DNA of 35,766 bases, from NCBI GenBank assembly GCA_029565395.1, contig JAKQOG010000093.1, positions 1 to 35,766 of the forward strand. The letters run 5' to 3'. Below the pieces are notes generated by a model, which did not search any database, was not told the origin of the DNA, and saw nothing but the letters and a program-made list of their open reading frames with translations. Source of the stretch: Candidatus Hydrogenedentota bacterium. Its GTDB lineage: Bacteria; Hydrogenedentota; Hydrogenedentia; Hydrogenedentales; CAILVY01. The translations under genes were made by a program, and so were the position numbers. Positions 8,449 through 17,041 of this stretch are shown here, in pieces (the first letter of the stretch is position 1; each line of letters begins with the position of its first letter).

Positions 8449-9000
8449 ATGCCAAAAGTGCTTGTGCCGCTCGCTGATGGCTGCGAAGAAATGGAAGCCG
8501 TAACCATTATTGACATTTTGCGCCGCGCCAATATTACCGTCGTAACGGCTGGGCTTTCCAAAGAATTGGTGAAGGCCAGCCGCGGCACGGTCTTGGCCCC
8601 TGATGCCACCCTGGATGAAGCCCTCAAACTCAATCGTTTCGATATGATTGTCTTGCCAGGAGGGTTGCCCGGCGCGGATAATCTGGGAAATGACGTCCGA
8701 ATTTGTGATGCGCTGGTAAAATGCGCTGCTGAAGGACATTTTGTGGCGGCCATTTGCGCAGCGCCCCGCGTATTAGCCGATTTGGGCCTGTTAGACGGGA
8801 AAAAAGCAACCGCATATCCGGGCTTTCTGGAAAACAATTTTCCGGCGATCTCATATACTGGTGCGGCTGTTGAACGCGATGGGAAGATCATCACTGGACG
8901 CGGCCCGGGAACGGCCATGGATTTTGCACTCACCTTGGTGGAAGCCCTGACCGGGATGGAAACAAAGGAAAAAGTGGAGAAAACGCTGGTTAGAGATTAA
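8449..9000 (+). CDS. DJ-1/PfpI family protein (YajL-like)
   Basis: This 183-residue protein covers the whole DJ-1 fold. It has the N-terminal 'MPKVLVPLADGCEEMEAV' strand-loop with the conserved Glu (residues 1-18), 'DMIVLPGGLPGADNL' (67-81) and the nucleophile elbow 'VAAICAAPRVL', whose Cys is the reactive thiol of the family. 'GRGPGTAMDFALTLVEAL' closes the fold. Close relatives (DJ-1/YajL/ThiJ) are stress-protective chaperone or glyoxalase/deglycase-type proteins; which activity applies cannot be told. The start is fixed by AAAGGAG eight bases upstream. It is the first gene of a co-directional series, but the 103-base gap to the next gene leaves open whether it is a separate unit. Confidence 0.9.
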   Translation: MPKVLVPLADGCEEMEAVTIIDILRRANITVVTAGLSKELVKASRGTVLAPDATLDEALKLNRFDMIVLPGGLPGADNLGNDVRICDALVKCAAEGHFVAAICAAPRVLADLGLLDGKKATAYPGFLENNFPAISYTGAAVERDGKIITGRGPGTAMDFALTLVEALTGMETKEKVEKTLVRD

Positions 9001-9103
9001 AGTGTTGGCGCAGAGGCCTAAACCCCTTCCGGGAAAAGAGCGGAGGGCAGACGGTCTCCGCAATGTAAAGAGGATGCTTTGGCGGCATTATGGAGGGGCA
9101 GTT

Positions 9104-9382
9104 ATGCCGGATGATTTCAAAGATTTGATTGCACCAGTGTCTGGCAGTCCAAAAGTGGATCGCCTTGAACCACAGGCCGGAAGCTCGCCACCGGTCCGCG
9201 CCATGCAATCCATCGCCGGACGCGTGACGTCGGTTCATCGCCACTCTCAACACCGGGAAGGCCAGCATGCGCTTGATGTCAGCGTGGGCGGTGAAGACTA
9301 TACGGAAATTGTGTTGCGCGTGCCCAGTGGCGCGTATGCCAATCTGGAAGGAAAACGCGTGGTCATCTTTATTGAAGAATGA
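9104..9382 (+). CDS. Small protein of unknown function ahead of heparinase-like gene
   Basis: The ATG at 9104 follows GGAGGGG (9092-9098), giving 92 residues. An upstream extension to 9002 has no ribosome binding site and is disregarded. The first 45 residues are Pro/Ser-rich and probably disordered. The second half ('AGRVTSVHRHSQHREGQHALDV', then 'DYTEIVLRVPSGAYANLEGKRVVIFIEE') alternates charged and hydrophobic residues and looks like a small beta barrel. I recognise no family. Only 14 bases separate it from the heparinase-like gene, so it is part of that operon, perhaps as a regulator or adaptor (inference). Confidence 0.62.
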   Translation: MPDDFKDLIAPVSGSPKVDRLEPQAGSSPPVRAMQSIAGRVTSVHRHSQHREGQHALDVSVGGEDYTEIVLRVPSGAYANLEGKRVVIFIEE

Positions 9383-9396
9383 ACTGAGGTAATGTT

Positions 9397-11166
9397 TTGG
9401 ATATAGGGCTATACTGTCGGACCATCCGCCATTTGAAATTCAGTCAAATGGCGTGGCGTATGCGCTTTCTCATGCGGAAACGTTTGCGCATGCATCCGAG
9501 AATTCCCCTGCCAAATGCGGCCCCGGATTTCGCGCCCGGGGCGCTGGAGGCTTTGGAGGCAGCCGTGCGCCAATGGACTCGGCATTCACCGGTTTCTCCC
9601 CATAGTGTTGATACATTGCTTCAGGGTCAAATGACCTTTTTACATCACACGGAATCGTTTGGGAGAAAATATCCTTGGCTTCGTACGGATCTTCCGCGTT
9701 TATGGCGGTACAACTTGCATTATTTCGATTATGCCAGAATGATGGCCATGGCCGCCGCTACCCGTAAAAAAGCGGGTCAACGCGACTGGACCCTCTCCAT
9801 CATTCAAGACTGGATTAGAAACAATCCGCCCGGAACCGATGTGGCATGGGATGCATTCACAATTGCGGCACGGCTCATGAACTGGGCGCTCGCTGAGGCG
9901 GTTTTTCATTTTAACGATCCTCTAATGCGCAAGAGTTTTCAGCAGCAGGCACGGTATTTGGCCTGCAGCCTGGAATATGATGTCCGGGCAAACCATTTAC
10001 TCCGGGAAGCCGCCTCGCTGGTCCTTGCGGATAGCCTTCTGGGAGGCAAACGCGCAATGAAACACCTGCGGCTGCTGGAATCCCAGGTCCAGGAGCAAAT
10101 ATTACCCGATGGCGGACATTACGAACGCAGTCCTATGTACCACTGCCAAGTGATGCAAGATCTGATTCTGGTATACGCCATACTCAGGAAAAAACCTGCG
10201 TACCTGCGCGATGCAATTGGACGCATGGCGGAGTTTCTGGAATCCATTCTCCATCCAGACGGTGATATTCCCTTGTTCGGCGATTCCGCCTTGGGGCAAT
10301 ACGCGCCCCGAACCTTGATCCATTTGGCGCGGGAAACCACAAAAACCCCTGCTCATTCCATCCAACAAGGATGCTATGCCCTTTTGCCTTCTGGATTCTA
10401 TGTTTTCAGCGAGGCAAAAAGCGCTACACGAATGATCGTAAAAGCAGGCATTGCCGGCCCGCCGTATCAGTTGGGGCATGCACATGCAGATGCGGGCAGT
10501 TATGAGTTTTGCCTCGGACGAGATCGTATTATCGTGGATTCCGGCGTGCATGGATATGCCGGAAGCCCGTTCAGGCATTACAGCCGCAGCACGCACGCCC
10601 ATAACATTGTTTCCGTAAATGGATCGGAACAACTCGAACTCTGGGGCAGCTTTCGCGTGGGACGCCGCATGCCGCCCCCGCAGGTTACCTGGCGGGAATT
10701 GGAGGGAATGAACGAACTGGTCATTCGGCAGGAGGCCGGGCCTTCCTTTCAGCATGAACGGCGCATCCTCCAATCACATGAAGGCTTCTGGAGGATCTCA
10801 GATGCAATCACAGGTTCAGGAACCATAAAGATGTCCAGCTATGTACACTTTCATCCGGACGTTCAGGTTCAGGAAACCCGGGAGGGATGGATCCTGACCA
10901 GGGATCAAGTACTGTTGGCTCTGGTTCCCTTGAGTCAATCTGTTGCAATAGAACTTGTCCAGGGGGAGTCCAGCCCGCAACAAGGATGGTATTTCCCCGA
11001 ATTCGGCCTGGCCCGGCCCAATCCCGTCCTCGTTTTTCAAACACAAGGCGTGGACACGGCGTCTTTTATTTATGCTATAGTGTCATTTGCGACAGAAAAA
11101 CAGCGTCTGGAAAAAATCCAGCATGCTGTAAATTGGCACAGAAGTTCGATAGCGTATCTTTCATGA
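9397..11166 (+). CDS. Heparinase II/III-like protein
   Basis: This 589-residue protein appears to start with TTG at 9397, after GAGGT. It has the two-part architecture of the heparinase II/III family. The N-terminal alpha-toroid contains 'WRYNLHYFDYA' (103-113), 'WDAFTIAARLMNW' (151-163), 'NHLLREA' (199-205) and 'DGGHYERSPMYH' (238-249). The C-terminal beta-sandwich contains 'GHAHADAGSYEF' (360-371), 'IVDSGVHGY' and 'YSRSTHAHNIVSVNG' (395-409). Candidate catalytic residues are the Tyr and His residues of these motifs. Members are lyases that cut uronic-acid polysaccharides; those inside exopolysaccharide loci are often involved in polymer processing. There is no signal peptide. The last codon overlaps the start of the ligase-like gene (ATGA), so translation is coupled. 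Confidence 0.88.
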   Translation: MDIGLYCRTIRHLKFSQMAWRMRFLMRKRLRMHPRIPLPNAAPDFAPGALEALEAAVRQWTRHSPVSPHSVDTLLQGQMTFLHHTESFGRKYPWLRTDLPRLWRYNLHYFDYARMMAMAAATRKKAGQRDWTLSIIQDWIRNNPPGTDVAWDAFTIAARLMNWALAEAVFHFNDPLMRKSFQQQARYLACSLEYDVRANHLLREAASLVLADSLLGGKRAMKHLRLLESQVQEQILPDGGHYERSPMYHCQVMQDLILVYAILRKKPAYLRDAIGRMAEFLESILHPDGDIPLFGDSALGQYAPRTLIHLARETTKTPAHSIQQGCYALLPSGFYVFSEAKSATRMIVKAGIAGPPYQLGHAHADAGSYEFCLGRDRIIVDSGVHGYAGSPFRHYSRSTHAHNIVSVNGSEQLELWGSFRVGRRMPPPQVTWRELEGMNELVIRQEAGPSFQHERRILQSHEGFWRISDAITGSGTIKMSSYVHFHPDVQVQETREGWILTRDQVLLALVPLSQSVAIELVQGESSPQQGWYFPEFGLARPNPVLVFQTQGVDTASFIYAIVSFATEKQRLEKIQHAVNWHRSSIAYLS

Positions 11167-14156
11167 CAGCCCAAATCACCATCAGATCAAGAATCCTTCA
11201 ACTCCAGCGCGTCGTTATCGGCGCGTGGGTGGTATTGTTGATCCTGGCTCTGTTCCCCTATACATCCGACCCCGCCGCCCCCATAAAATATCTCATTACC
11301 GGCGTGGCCGTGTTGGTAATGGCGGTACTCTGGATCGCCTCCATGGTGGTGGCGAAAGAAGATAGTTGCATCGCTAGTCCTTTCTTCATCTTGTTGGCCG
11401 TGTTTCTCGCCGTGAATACACTTGCCGCGTTGTTATCCGGATTTCCCGCAAACAGCCTGAATGCATTGCGCCCCTGGATTATGTTCTCCCTCATCGCTTT
11501 GTTCGCGGCGCATGCCTATCGGGAATGGCAGGACATTCAATCTTTATTGATACTGATTGTCGTTGCCGTAACCTTGGCAAGCATATACGGTTTTTGCCAA
11601 GCCTCCGGTTTGGATCCATTCCCATGGATAACCAAGGGTGTCGAAGAATACAAAGGGCTTCCCTCCACTTTCGCCAACCCGAATTTCGCCGGTCACACCC
11701 TCGTGATTGCCGTGCTTCTTGCATTGGGATTACTATGGGATTTTTGGCCGAATGCCGGGAAAAACAAATCTCCATCCTCCTCTTGGACACGATGGATACC
11801 GGCGGGGGCCGTACTCGTTGCCCTCGCCTTCATGGGATCCCACCTTTATCTCACCAGGATGCGCGGCGGGAGGATTGCACTGGTTGCAGCAGCGCTATTC
11901 CTCTTTGTTTATTCGTTGCTTCGAAAACGTTTGCGTGTGCTGCCGGCCGGTGTTGCAGCGGCTGTTACACTGACACTATTGGGGGCATTGGGCGCGGGGG
12001 CAGTGCTGACAGGGGCAGGTCAGGTGAAGGAAGACCCGGCGGTTCCGATGGACAGTTCGTTGGTGTTACGGCTAAATGGGTATCAGGGCGCTTGCCGCAT
12101 GTTTCTGGACCATCCCGTGCTGGGCATTGGGATCGGAAATTATGCCGTGGAAAACATGGCCTACTGGACCCCCTACGAGAAGCGGTGGTTCATCACGGAA
12201 GGCAAAAAGAATTACCATGTCCATTGCGATGTGCTGGAAGCGGGTATTGATGCGGGTGTTCCCGGCTCTGCCGTTTATCTTGCCCTCATGATTTGGGGCG
12301 TTCTTGCCAGTCTCTCCCTCACGGCCTCCAAAAGCGGCATACGGCGGTTTGGTTATATTCTCACCGCCTGTTTCGCAGCCTTTACCGTGGATGGCCTCTT
12401 TGGGTTCAATCTGCGGGTTCCGGTTTCTGCGGGCTTGTTTTTCCTGCTGATCGGGGTGCTTGAGGGCGCTCGGGACAATGCTGCAAAACCCTTTGCTTCC
12501 CCCACCATAAATATTGGGTTGGCCGCTGCTCTGGTGGTGCTGGCCGGCCTCTGCACCGTATTTGAAGTGAGATCGTTTCTCGGTGAGCGATATTATCAGC
12601 GGGCGAATGGAGCACAATACTGGGCCGGGGAGGCCGCAAAAAAAGGGGACTCGGAAAGGGAGAAACGCCTTCTTCAAGCCGGGTATGAAATTCTGAATAA
12701 ATCCCGCCGCTTTCTTCCCTGGGATGCGCGCATGCCTGAGGCTCAGGGGCAGATCGACCTTAAATTGCGCCGCCCGGAACAAGCGATTGCACGTTTCTCG
12801 GAAGCCCTTCAACGGCATCCAAATCATTCTGGAATCTTCATCAGTCTCGCACAGGCTCATATCAACCGCGCGCTGAGTTGTATTAGCGAAACCGGTGGAA
12901 AGAATCCTCTGGAATACGCTCCCTTCGTGGAAAACCTCGACCGGGCAAAAGCCGCCGGACAACGGGCTGTTACTCTATGTGAAGGGCTCCCAGAGGCCTA
13001 TGAAGCCATGGGACGCGCCGAATTTTTGCGTGCCGCCGCCCTTGGAGAGGTGCATAAAGACGCCAGCACATCGTTGGAGGAAGCAGAAAAACAATTGACA
13101 ACCGCCTTGCGCTACGGCACGCCCAACCGCGCCTCGGTACAACGTATTCTGGGGCAACTCTACGTCAAACTGAAACGCCCGGATGATGCGGAGCGGTACT
13201 TCATGCAAGCCACGGAATCCGATCCCGCGGACAAGGAAACCTGGCGGTTGTTTCAGCTCTTTACAAAGCAGCAGAAACGGCTCAAAGGCTATATGGACTC
13301 CCTTAGCCGGACCTATGGCCTGCTGAAGGGAAATGATCCGTTGGATGCCGATACGTTCACTTTTATCGCGGGCCGGCTCGCTGAAAATTATGCGGCAGCA
13401 CAGAATAGCCGTTCCCTGGCGGAACAACTTATCAACGACGCCCTTGGGCGGTTGCCTTACCAATTTGAATTGTGGGGGGTATATGATTCGCTCCAGCCCC
13501 CTCAAGAACGGTTGGCGAACCTGCAAAACGCTTGGAAAAAACAGACCGGTGCGGATATCCCTCCGCTAATGCCCGCCATTGCGGAAATGGATCCCGCAAA
13601 TTCAGACTCCATGCAGAAAAAACTCCGGATTTTAAGCGAAACGGTGGAAAAACGTCTCAAGGAAGTCCCACAGGAACAATGTACCCGAGAATTGGGGTGG
13701 CTGGTGGATCTGGTGATCACACAAGTGGAGAGCGCTTCTTTGCCGCCGGAGGTCCAGGCGGCCTTGCTCGCTCATTGCGCCAATATCTGCTATACGATGG
13801 GACGCTGGGAAATTACGGACCGCGTATTGACGCGCTCACTGCCGTTATTGCCCGCTGCGGAACAAGCCCAGGGCCAGGCGATCCGTTCCGAAGCCCTGGC
13901 CCATTTAAAACGATTGGATGAAGCCCTGCTGGCCGCCCAGGAAGCGGTGAGGCTTGCACCCAATAGTGCTTCCATGCGATGGAATCTGGCACGGCGTTTG
14001 GTGGCGGCGGGCCGTTACGCGGAAGCCAAGTTTGAATATGTTTCCATTTTGCAGAACACCGCTCCGGCCTCCACGGCCTATGCAAAAATTAAAAAAGAAC
14101 TGGAAGAACTGGAGCGCAAGTCAGCTGCTTCCGCGCCAGCAGGATCTCAATCATGA
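11163..14156 (+). CDS. O-antigen ligase/polymerase-like membrane protein with TPR domain
   Basis: The ATG at 11163 overlaps the preceding stop codon; an in-frame extension to 10887 lies inside the heparinase-like gene and is rejected. The 997 residues start with about twelve hydrophobic segments to residue 480. These include the Wzy_C-type features 'TRMRGGRIALVAAALFLF' (about residue 230) and 'DHPVLGIGIGNYAVENMAYW' (about 316), where family members bind undecaprenyl-linked glycan. The remainder, about 500-997, is helical with TPR-like units (for example 'RPEQAIARFSEALQRHPNHSG' split over a repeat, and 'RLDEALLAAQEAVRLAPNS' near the end). Fusion to a long periplasmic TPR region is known for some bacterial O-ligase-like proteins. 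It probably polymerises or transfers a surface polysaccharide, with the TPR part recruiting partners (inference). Confidence 0.85.
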   Translation: MTAQITIRSRILQLQRVVIGAWVVLLILALFPYTSDPAAPIKYLITGVAVLVMAVLWIASMVVAKEDSCIASPFFILLAVFLAVNTLAALLSGFPANSLNALRPWIMFSLIALFAAHAYREWQDIQSLLILIVVAVTLASIYGFCQASGLDPFPWITKGVEEYKGLPSTFANPNFAGHTLVIAVLLALGLLWDFWPNAGKNKSPSSSWTRWIPAGAVLVALAFMGSHLYLTRMRGGRIALVAAALFLFVYSLLRKRLRVLPAGVAAAVTLTLLGALGAGAVLTGAGQVKEDPAVPMDSSLVLRLNGYQGACRMFLDHPVLGIGIGNYAVENMAYWTPYEKRWFITEGKKNYHVHCDVLEAGIDAGVPGSAVYLALMIWGVLASLSLTASKSGIRRFGYILTACFAAFTVDGLFGFNLRVPVSAGLFFLLIGVLEGARDNAAKPFASPTINIGLAAALVVLAGLCTVFEVRSFLGERYYQRANGAQYWAGEAAKKGDSEREKRLLQAGYEILNKSRRFLPWDARMPEAQGQIDLKLRRPEQAIARFSEALQRHPNHSGIFISLAQAHINRALSCISETGGKNPLEYAPFVENLDRAKAAGQRAVTLCEGLPEAYEAMGRAEFLRAAALGEVHKDASTSLEEAEKQLTTALRYGTPNRASVQRILGQLYVKLKRPDDAERYFMQATESDPADKETWRLFQLFTKQQKRLKGYMDSLSRTYGLLKGNDPLDADTFTFIAGRLAENYAAAQNSRSLAEQLINDALGRLPYQFELWGVYDSLQPPQERLANLQNAWKKQTGADIPPLMPAIAEMDPANSDSMQKKLRILSETVEKRLKEVPQEQCTRELGWLVDLVITQVESASLPPEVQAALLAHCANICYTMGRWEITDRVLTRSLPLLPAAEQAQGQAIRSEALAHLKRLDEALLAAQEAVRLAPNSASMRWNLARRLVAAGRYAEAKFEYVSILQNTAPASTAYAKIKKELEELERKSAASAPAGSQS

Positions 14157-14929
14157 ACGCCCTGGAAAATACCACGATCCCGGAAGATTCCGTACCGTCC
14201 GAGTCGCGTTTCATATGGCGCTATGTGGCAGGCCTCACTGCCGTGGCGCAAGTGGCCGTGCTGCTGGTGGCCGTGCTGTATATCCGGCTTGCCCCCGGTT
14301 TCCTTGCCAAGTTAGATCTAAATGTAGGCGAAGTATTAATGAAAGAAGGCATCCGCTTTGAGGATGCCGGCGCGATTGAAAACGCCAAGGAGCGATATAC
14401 GCTTGCCTTGGATGCGCGCTTTGCAGGACCGCAAAACCGGGTGTTCACTCTCAAGCGGCTCGGTACGCTGTTATTGAATGAGGGCCAGGCCGAGAAGGGG
14501 GTGGTCTATCTGCAACAAGCCCTTGACAGTCCATATGCCTCCTTAACAGCCTATGAACCCCTGTTAATCGCTTATTATCAGCTTAACCGATTGGATGACG
14601 CGGAACGCATTTTAAAACAGTGGCAACAGGCTGCCACCAATCCTGATAATGCCCTTAGAGCCACCTTCTGCTTCCATGCAGGCCGGATCGCCCACGCGCG
14701 AGGCGATGATGCCGCGGCATTGACCCACTTCCAGGAAGGACAACGCTATGCCCCCGGTGGAGCCAATGCTTCGGAATTGGGCAGCCTGTATTACCAACAG
14801 CGGCAGTATGCGGATGCAATCGCCGCCCTTGATAGTTACTTGAACTCGGGGGCTTCGGGGGAGCGCGCCGAATATGCCCGCAAAATTCGCGCCCAATCCT
14901 TAAAAATGCTGAATGCACAAGGAAAATAG
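14153..14929 (+). CDS. Membrane-anchored TPR protein
   Basis: This 258-residue protein starts at an ATG overlapping the stop of the ligase-like gene by four bases. A single membrane helix spans about residues 23-46 (ending 'AVLYIRLAPGF'). The rest is TPR-like: 'EDAGAIENAKERYTLALDARF', 'LLNEGQAEKGVVYLQQAL', 'YYQLNRLDDAERILKQW', 'ARGDDAAALTHFQEGQRYAP' and 'YYQQRQYADAIAALDSYL'. The helices pair as about five repeats on the periplasmic side. It is probably a scaffold for the neighbouring ligase/polymerase, possibly extending that protein's own TPR array. Function is inferred from domain and context only. Confidence 0.8.
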   Translation: MNALENTTIPEDSVPSESRFIWRYVAGLTAVAQVAVLLVAVLYIRLAPGFLAKLDLNVGEVLMKEGIRFEDAGAIENAKERYTLALDARFAGPQNRVFTLKRLGTLLLNEGQAEKGVVYLQQALDSPYASLTAYEPLLIAYYQLNRLDDAERILKQWQQAATNPDNALRATFCFHAGRIAHARGDDAAALTHFQEGQRYAPGGANASELGSLYYQQRQYADAIAALDSYLNSGASGERAEYARKIRAQSLKMLNAQGK

Positions 14930-14933
14930 CAAA

Positions 14934-15335
14934 ATGACGACACCAAGTGCCTATTGGATGGGCAGTGTTTCTCACAAAAGAATGATGAAGAGAACCGTCC
15001 CAATCATTGCGATTATCCTGGCCGTGCTGATCACTGTTTCAGGATGCGGCTGGATGCAAAGCAATACCGGGAAGGTGAAGGAGATGGTGCGGATGCTTGA
15101 AAAAAAGGCGCCGGACAATCCCGAATTGCTCAGTGCGGTGTATACCCTGCACAACGAGTTGAACCGGGTCCGGAAAAAGAAATTTCACGATAATCTGAAA
15201 CGCGATCTGGAAACACGCGGTCCCGAAGGACGCACCCGCTACGAGAAACAACTCAAAGAAGTTTTGGGTGAAGACACCTACCAGGAACTCCTGCGCATCC
15301 GCGTAAAAGAAGGCTACGCCGATCTTTTTCGGTAA
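14934..15335 (+). CDS. Small lipoprotein, last gene of the polysaccharide operon
   Basis: The chosen ATG at 14934 lies five bases after the previous stop, with AAGGAAAA upstream, giving 133 residues. ATG codons at 14982 and 14985 would give the more compact signal 'MKRTVPIIAIILAVLITVSGC'. Either way a lipobox (VSGC) places a lipidated Cys at the start of the mature chain. The mature part (about 95 residues) is strongly charged and helical, with many Lys, Arg and Glu ('NELNRVRKKKFHDNLKRDLE') and no known domain. It is likely a periplasm-facing membrane lipoprotein accessory to the ligase/TPR proteins. It converges with the ceramidase-like gene 56 bases downstream. Confidence 0.72.
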   Translation: MTTPSAYWMGSVSHKRMMKRTVPIIAIILAVLITVSGCGWMQSNTGKVKEMVRMLEKKAPDNPELLSAVYTLHNELNRVRKKKFHDNLKRDLETRGPEGRTRYEKQLKEVLGEDTYQELLRIRVKEGYADLFR

Positions 15336-15391
15336 TGTCCCGCCATTTCGCTTTTCTGTACTTTCGTTTCTCGTGAAAGAAAGGCGCTCTT

Positions 15392-16921
15392 TCAAAAATT
15401 CTCATTAATAACTCTGCTGATCAAGCCTTTCACCCCTGTTACCATATCATCTTCCACGCTTGGTGCCCAGCCTGCCGGCGAGGCGTATTGGATCTGGATC
15501 ACCTGCGCCTGGTAATACCCCAGCCGCACCAACTCCCGCGTCGGTATGTAGAGATTATGCTCCCCCATATACCCGAAGACCATGATCGGCATCTCCTGAC
15601 GGTATGCATCCTTGATGCGCATGCCAATTGGCGCGCATACCTCTCCCTGCATCGCCACAAACACCATTGGCCCCACCTTTGCCACGATGGTCTCCTCGTA
15701 CCGGCAGGGAAACTCTCTCGGCGTGTCGTAGCTCTGTACCAAAAAGCCGTCATCCGTGCAGACCCGGTCTGTGGTTCTCTTGGGGAACGGGATTTTCTCC
15801 TTATAGTGTTTCATCAAATTGCGGATCCAATTGGAGGGACGATCCGGGTGAGGGTATGGCACGAATCCGATGCTTTGCGGAAAATGGCCGGCGAGTTTTT
15901 TCGCTTCCTCGAATGGCATGGGGTCCGCCAGCGGCAGTGAAATCACTTCGAGCCTGCTTTCAATCGCACCCGTGACCTCCTGCATATCTCCTCGAACGAT
16001 CTCCATCACCGAATCCGCCAGCCGTTTGCCCAGCGCCTGCTCCAATTCCAGTGTGCCCTCCATACCCATCGCCGTGAACTGGTTCCCGCCGCATGCATCA
16101 CCATACATCGCCATGACCCCAGCCAGCCGCCGCTCCAATTCCTCCACGGCATATCCTGGATGGCCCACATCAATTTTCTTCTCATCCGCCTGGAGCGGAT
16201 GCGTTGGATGGTTGAACAGCAGCGCCATCGGCGCATCCCCTTGTAAAACCTCCAGAACTTGTATCTCGAAATCCGTTGGGGCATTCCCCATCGACTTCAG
16301 AAAATATCCATGGCCGAATCCAAACCGAAGCGTAACCGGACCCTGCTCATGCGCGATGGCTTCCTGAATTAGCGCAAACATCCGCTCCGCGAGCCAGCGT
16401 CCATACGCAAAATTATCCGGTACGATTTGAATGGGCGCATTATGATTATGCGTGGCCAGCGTAATAAAATACGCCGCGTCAATCCCAAGTTCATCCCGGC
16501 ACCGCTGACGCAAGATTGAGGTTGCCACATCCAGGCAATTCAAATCATTCGCCAGAATCACCATCCGTTTTGATCCGTCATTCAGCACCAGCGCCCGGGA
16601 ATACAGGTCATGCGCCACCCCGTTAAAGCGCTCTCCATTGACCATCACCAGTGGCGTATCCAGCGGCGGCGTAATCACCGCCTTCGCCACCCCCGCTTTC
16701 ATCTCAAATGCTGAAACATTCATCGAAATTACAAAAATTGCCAGGAATATTGCAGGCGCGCTGGAAAGTACTCCAAAACCACAGGGCTTTCGGCCAACTG
16801 TAAACGCATAATCGCTTCCATTATTCTCATCAGAGCAAGAATCAATATCCGCATGTGAACAGTTCTGCCCATCTTCTGGATTCCCGACTGTACAGAAATT
16901 ACGGTATTGTTGATCATTCAT
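15392..16921 (-). CDS. Neutral/alkaline ceramidase-like secreted protein
   Basis: From the ATG at 16921 (AAGG just upstream) the protein has 509 residues. Its main domain begins 'FEMKAGVAKAVITPP' and continues with 'DLYSRALVLNDGSKRMVILANDLN', 'ATHNHNAPI' and 'FNHPTHPL', the layout of the neutral ceramidase N-terminal domain family. The metal-binding His residues are in the 'THNH' segment and possibly the later 'NHPTHP' loop. Bacterial proteins of this group are diverse and many are not true ceramidases. A hydrophobic stretch ending 'VISMNVSA/F' (about residues 51-71) looks like a signal peptide core, but about 50 mostly polar residues precede it, which is odd for a cleavable signal. No nearer ATG, GTG or TTG is in frame, so either the N-terminus is genuinely long or the start region is damaged. 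Confidence 0.75.
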   Translation of the reverse strand: MNDQQYRNFCTVGNPEDGQNCSHADIDSCSDENNGSDYAFTVGRKPCGFGVLSSAPAIFLAIFVISMNVSAFEMKAGVAKAVITPPLDTPLVMVNGERFNGVAHDLYSRALVLNDGSKRMVILANDLNCLDVATSILRQRCRDELGIDAAYFITLATHNHNAPIQIVPDNFAYGRWLAERMFALIQEAIAHEQGPVTLRFGFGHGYFLKSMGNAPTDFEIQVLEVLQGDAPMALLFNHPTHPLQADEKKIDVGHPGYAVEELERRLAGVMAMYGDACGGNQFTAMGMEGTLELEQALGKRLADSVMEIVRGDMQEVTGAIESRLEVISLPLADPMPFEEAKKLAGHFPQSIGFVPYPHPDRPSNWIRNLMKHYKEKIPFPKRTTDRVCTDDGFLVQSYDTPREFPCRYEETIVAKVGPMVFVAMQGEVCAPIGMRIKDAYRQEMPIMVFGYMGEHNLYIPTRELVRLGYYQAQVIQIQYASPAGWAPSVEDDMVTGVKGLISRVINENF

Positions 16922-17041
16922 AAGAACCTTGCCTTTTTTCACGACAGTGAAAATCTTTTTTAACGCTTCACCGAACACAAATCGATCCCTTCCAGAATCA
17001 GCCCCAAGTGCGCCGCCTGAACCAAAATTCCGGCCCACGCC

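Noticed and set aside
10887..11162. Longer N-terminus for the ligase-like protein
   Set aside because: It would run 276 bases inside the heparinase-like gene, whose frame is well supported; the ATGA start at 11163 leads directly into the first membrane helix.
12072..12962. A 296-codon minus-strand frame
   Set aside because: It is antisense to the ligase-TPR gene, which has clear family motifs.
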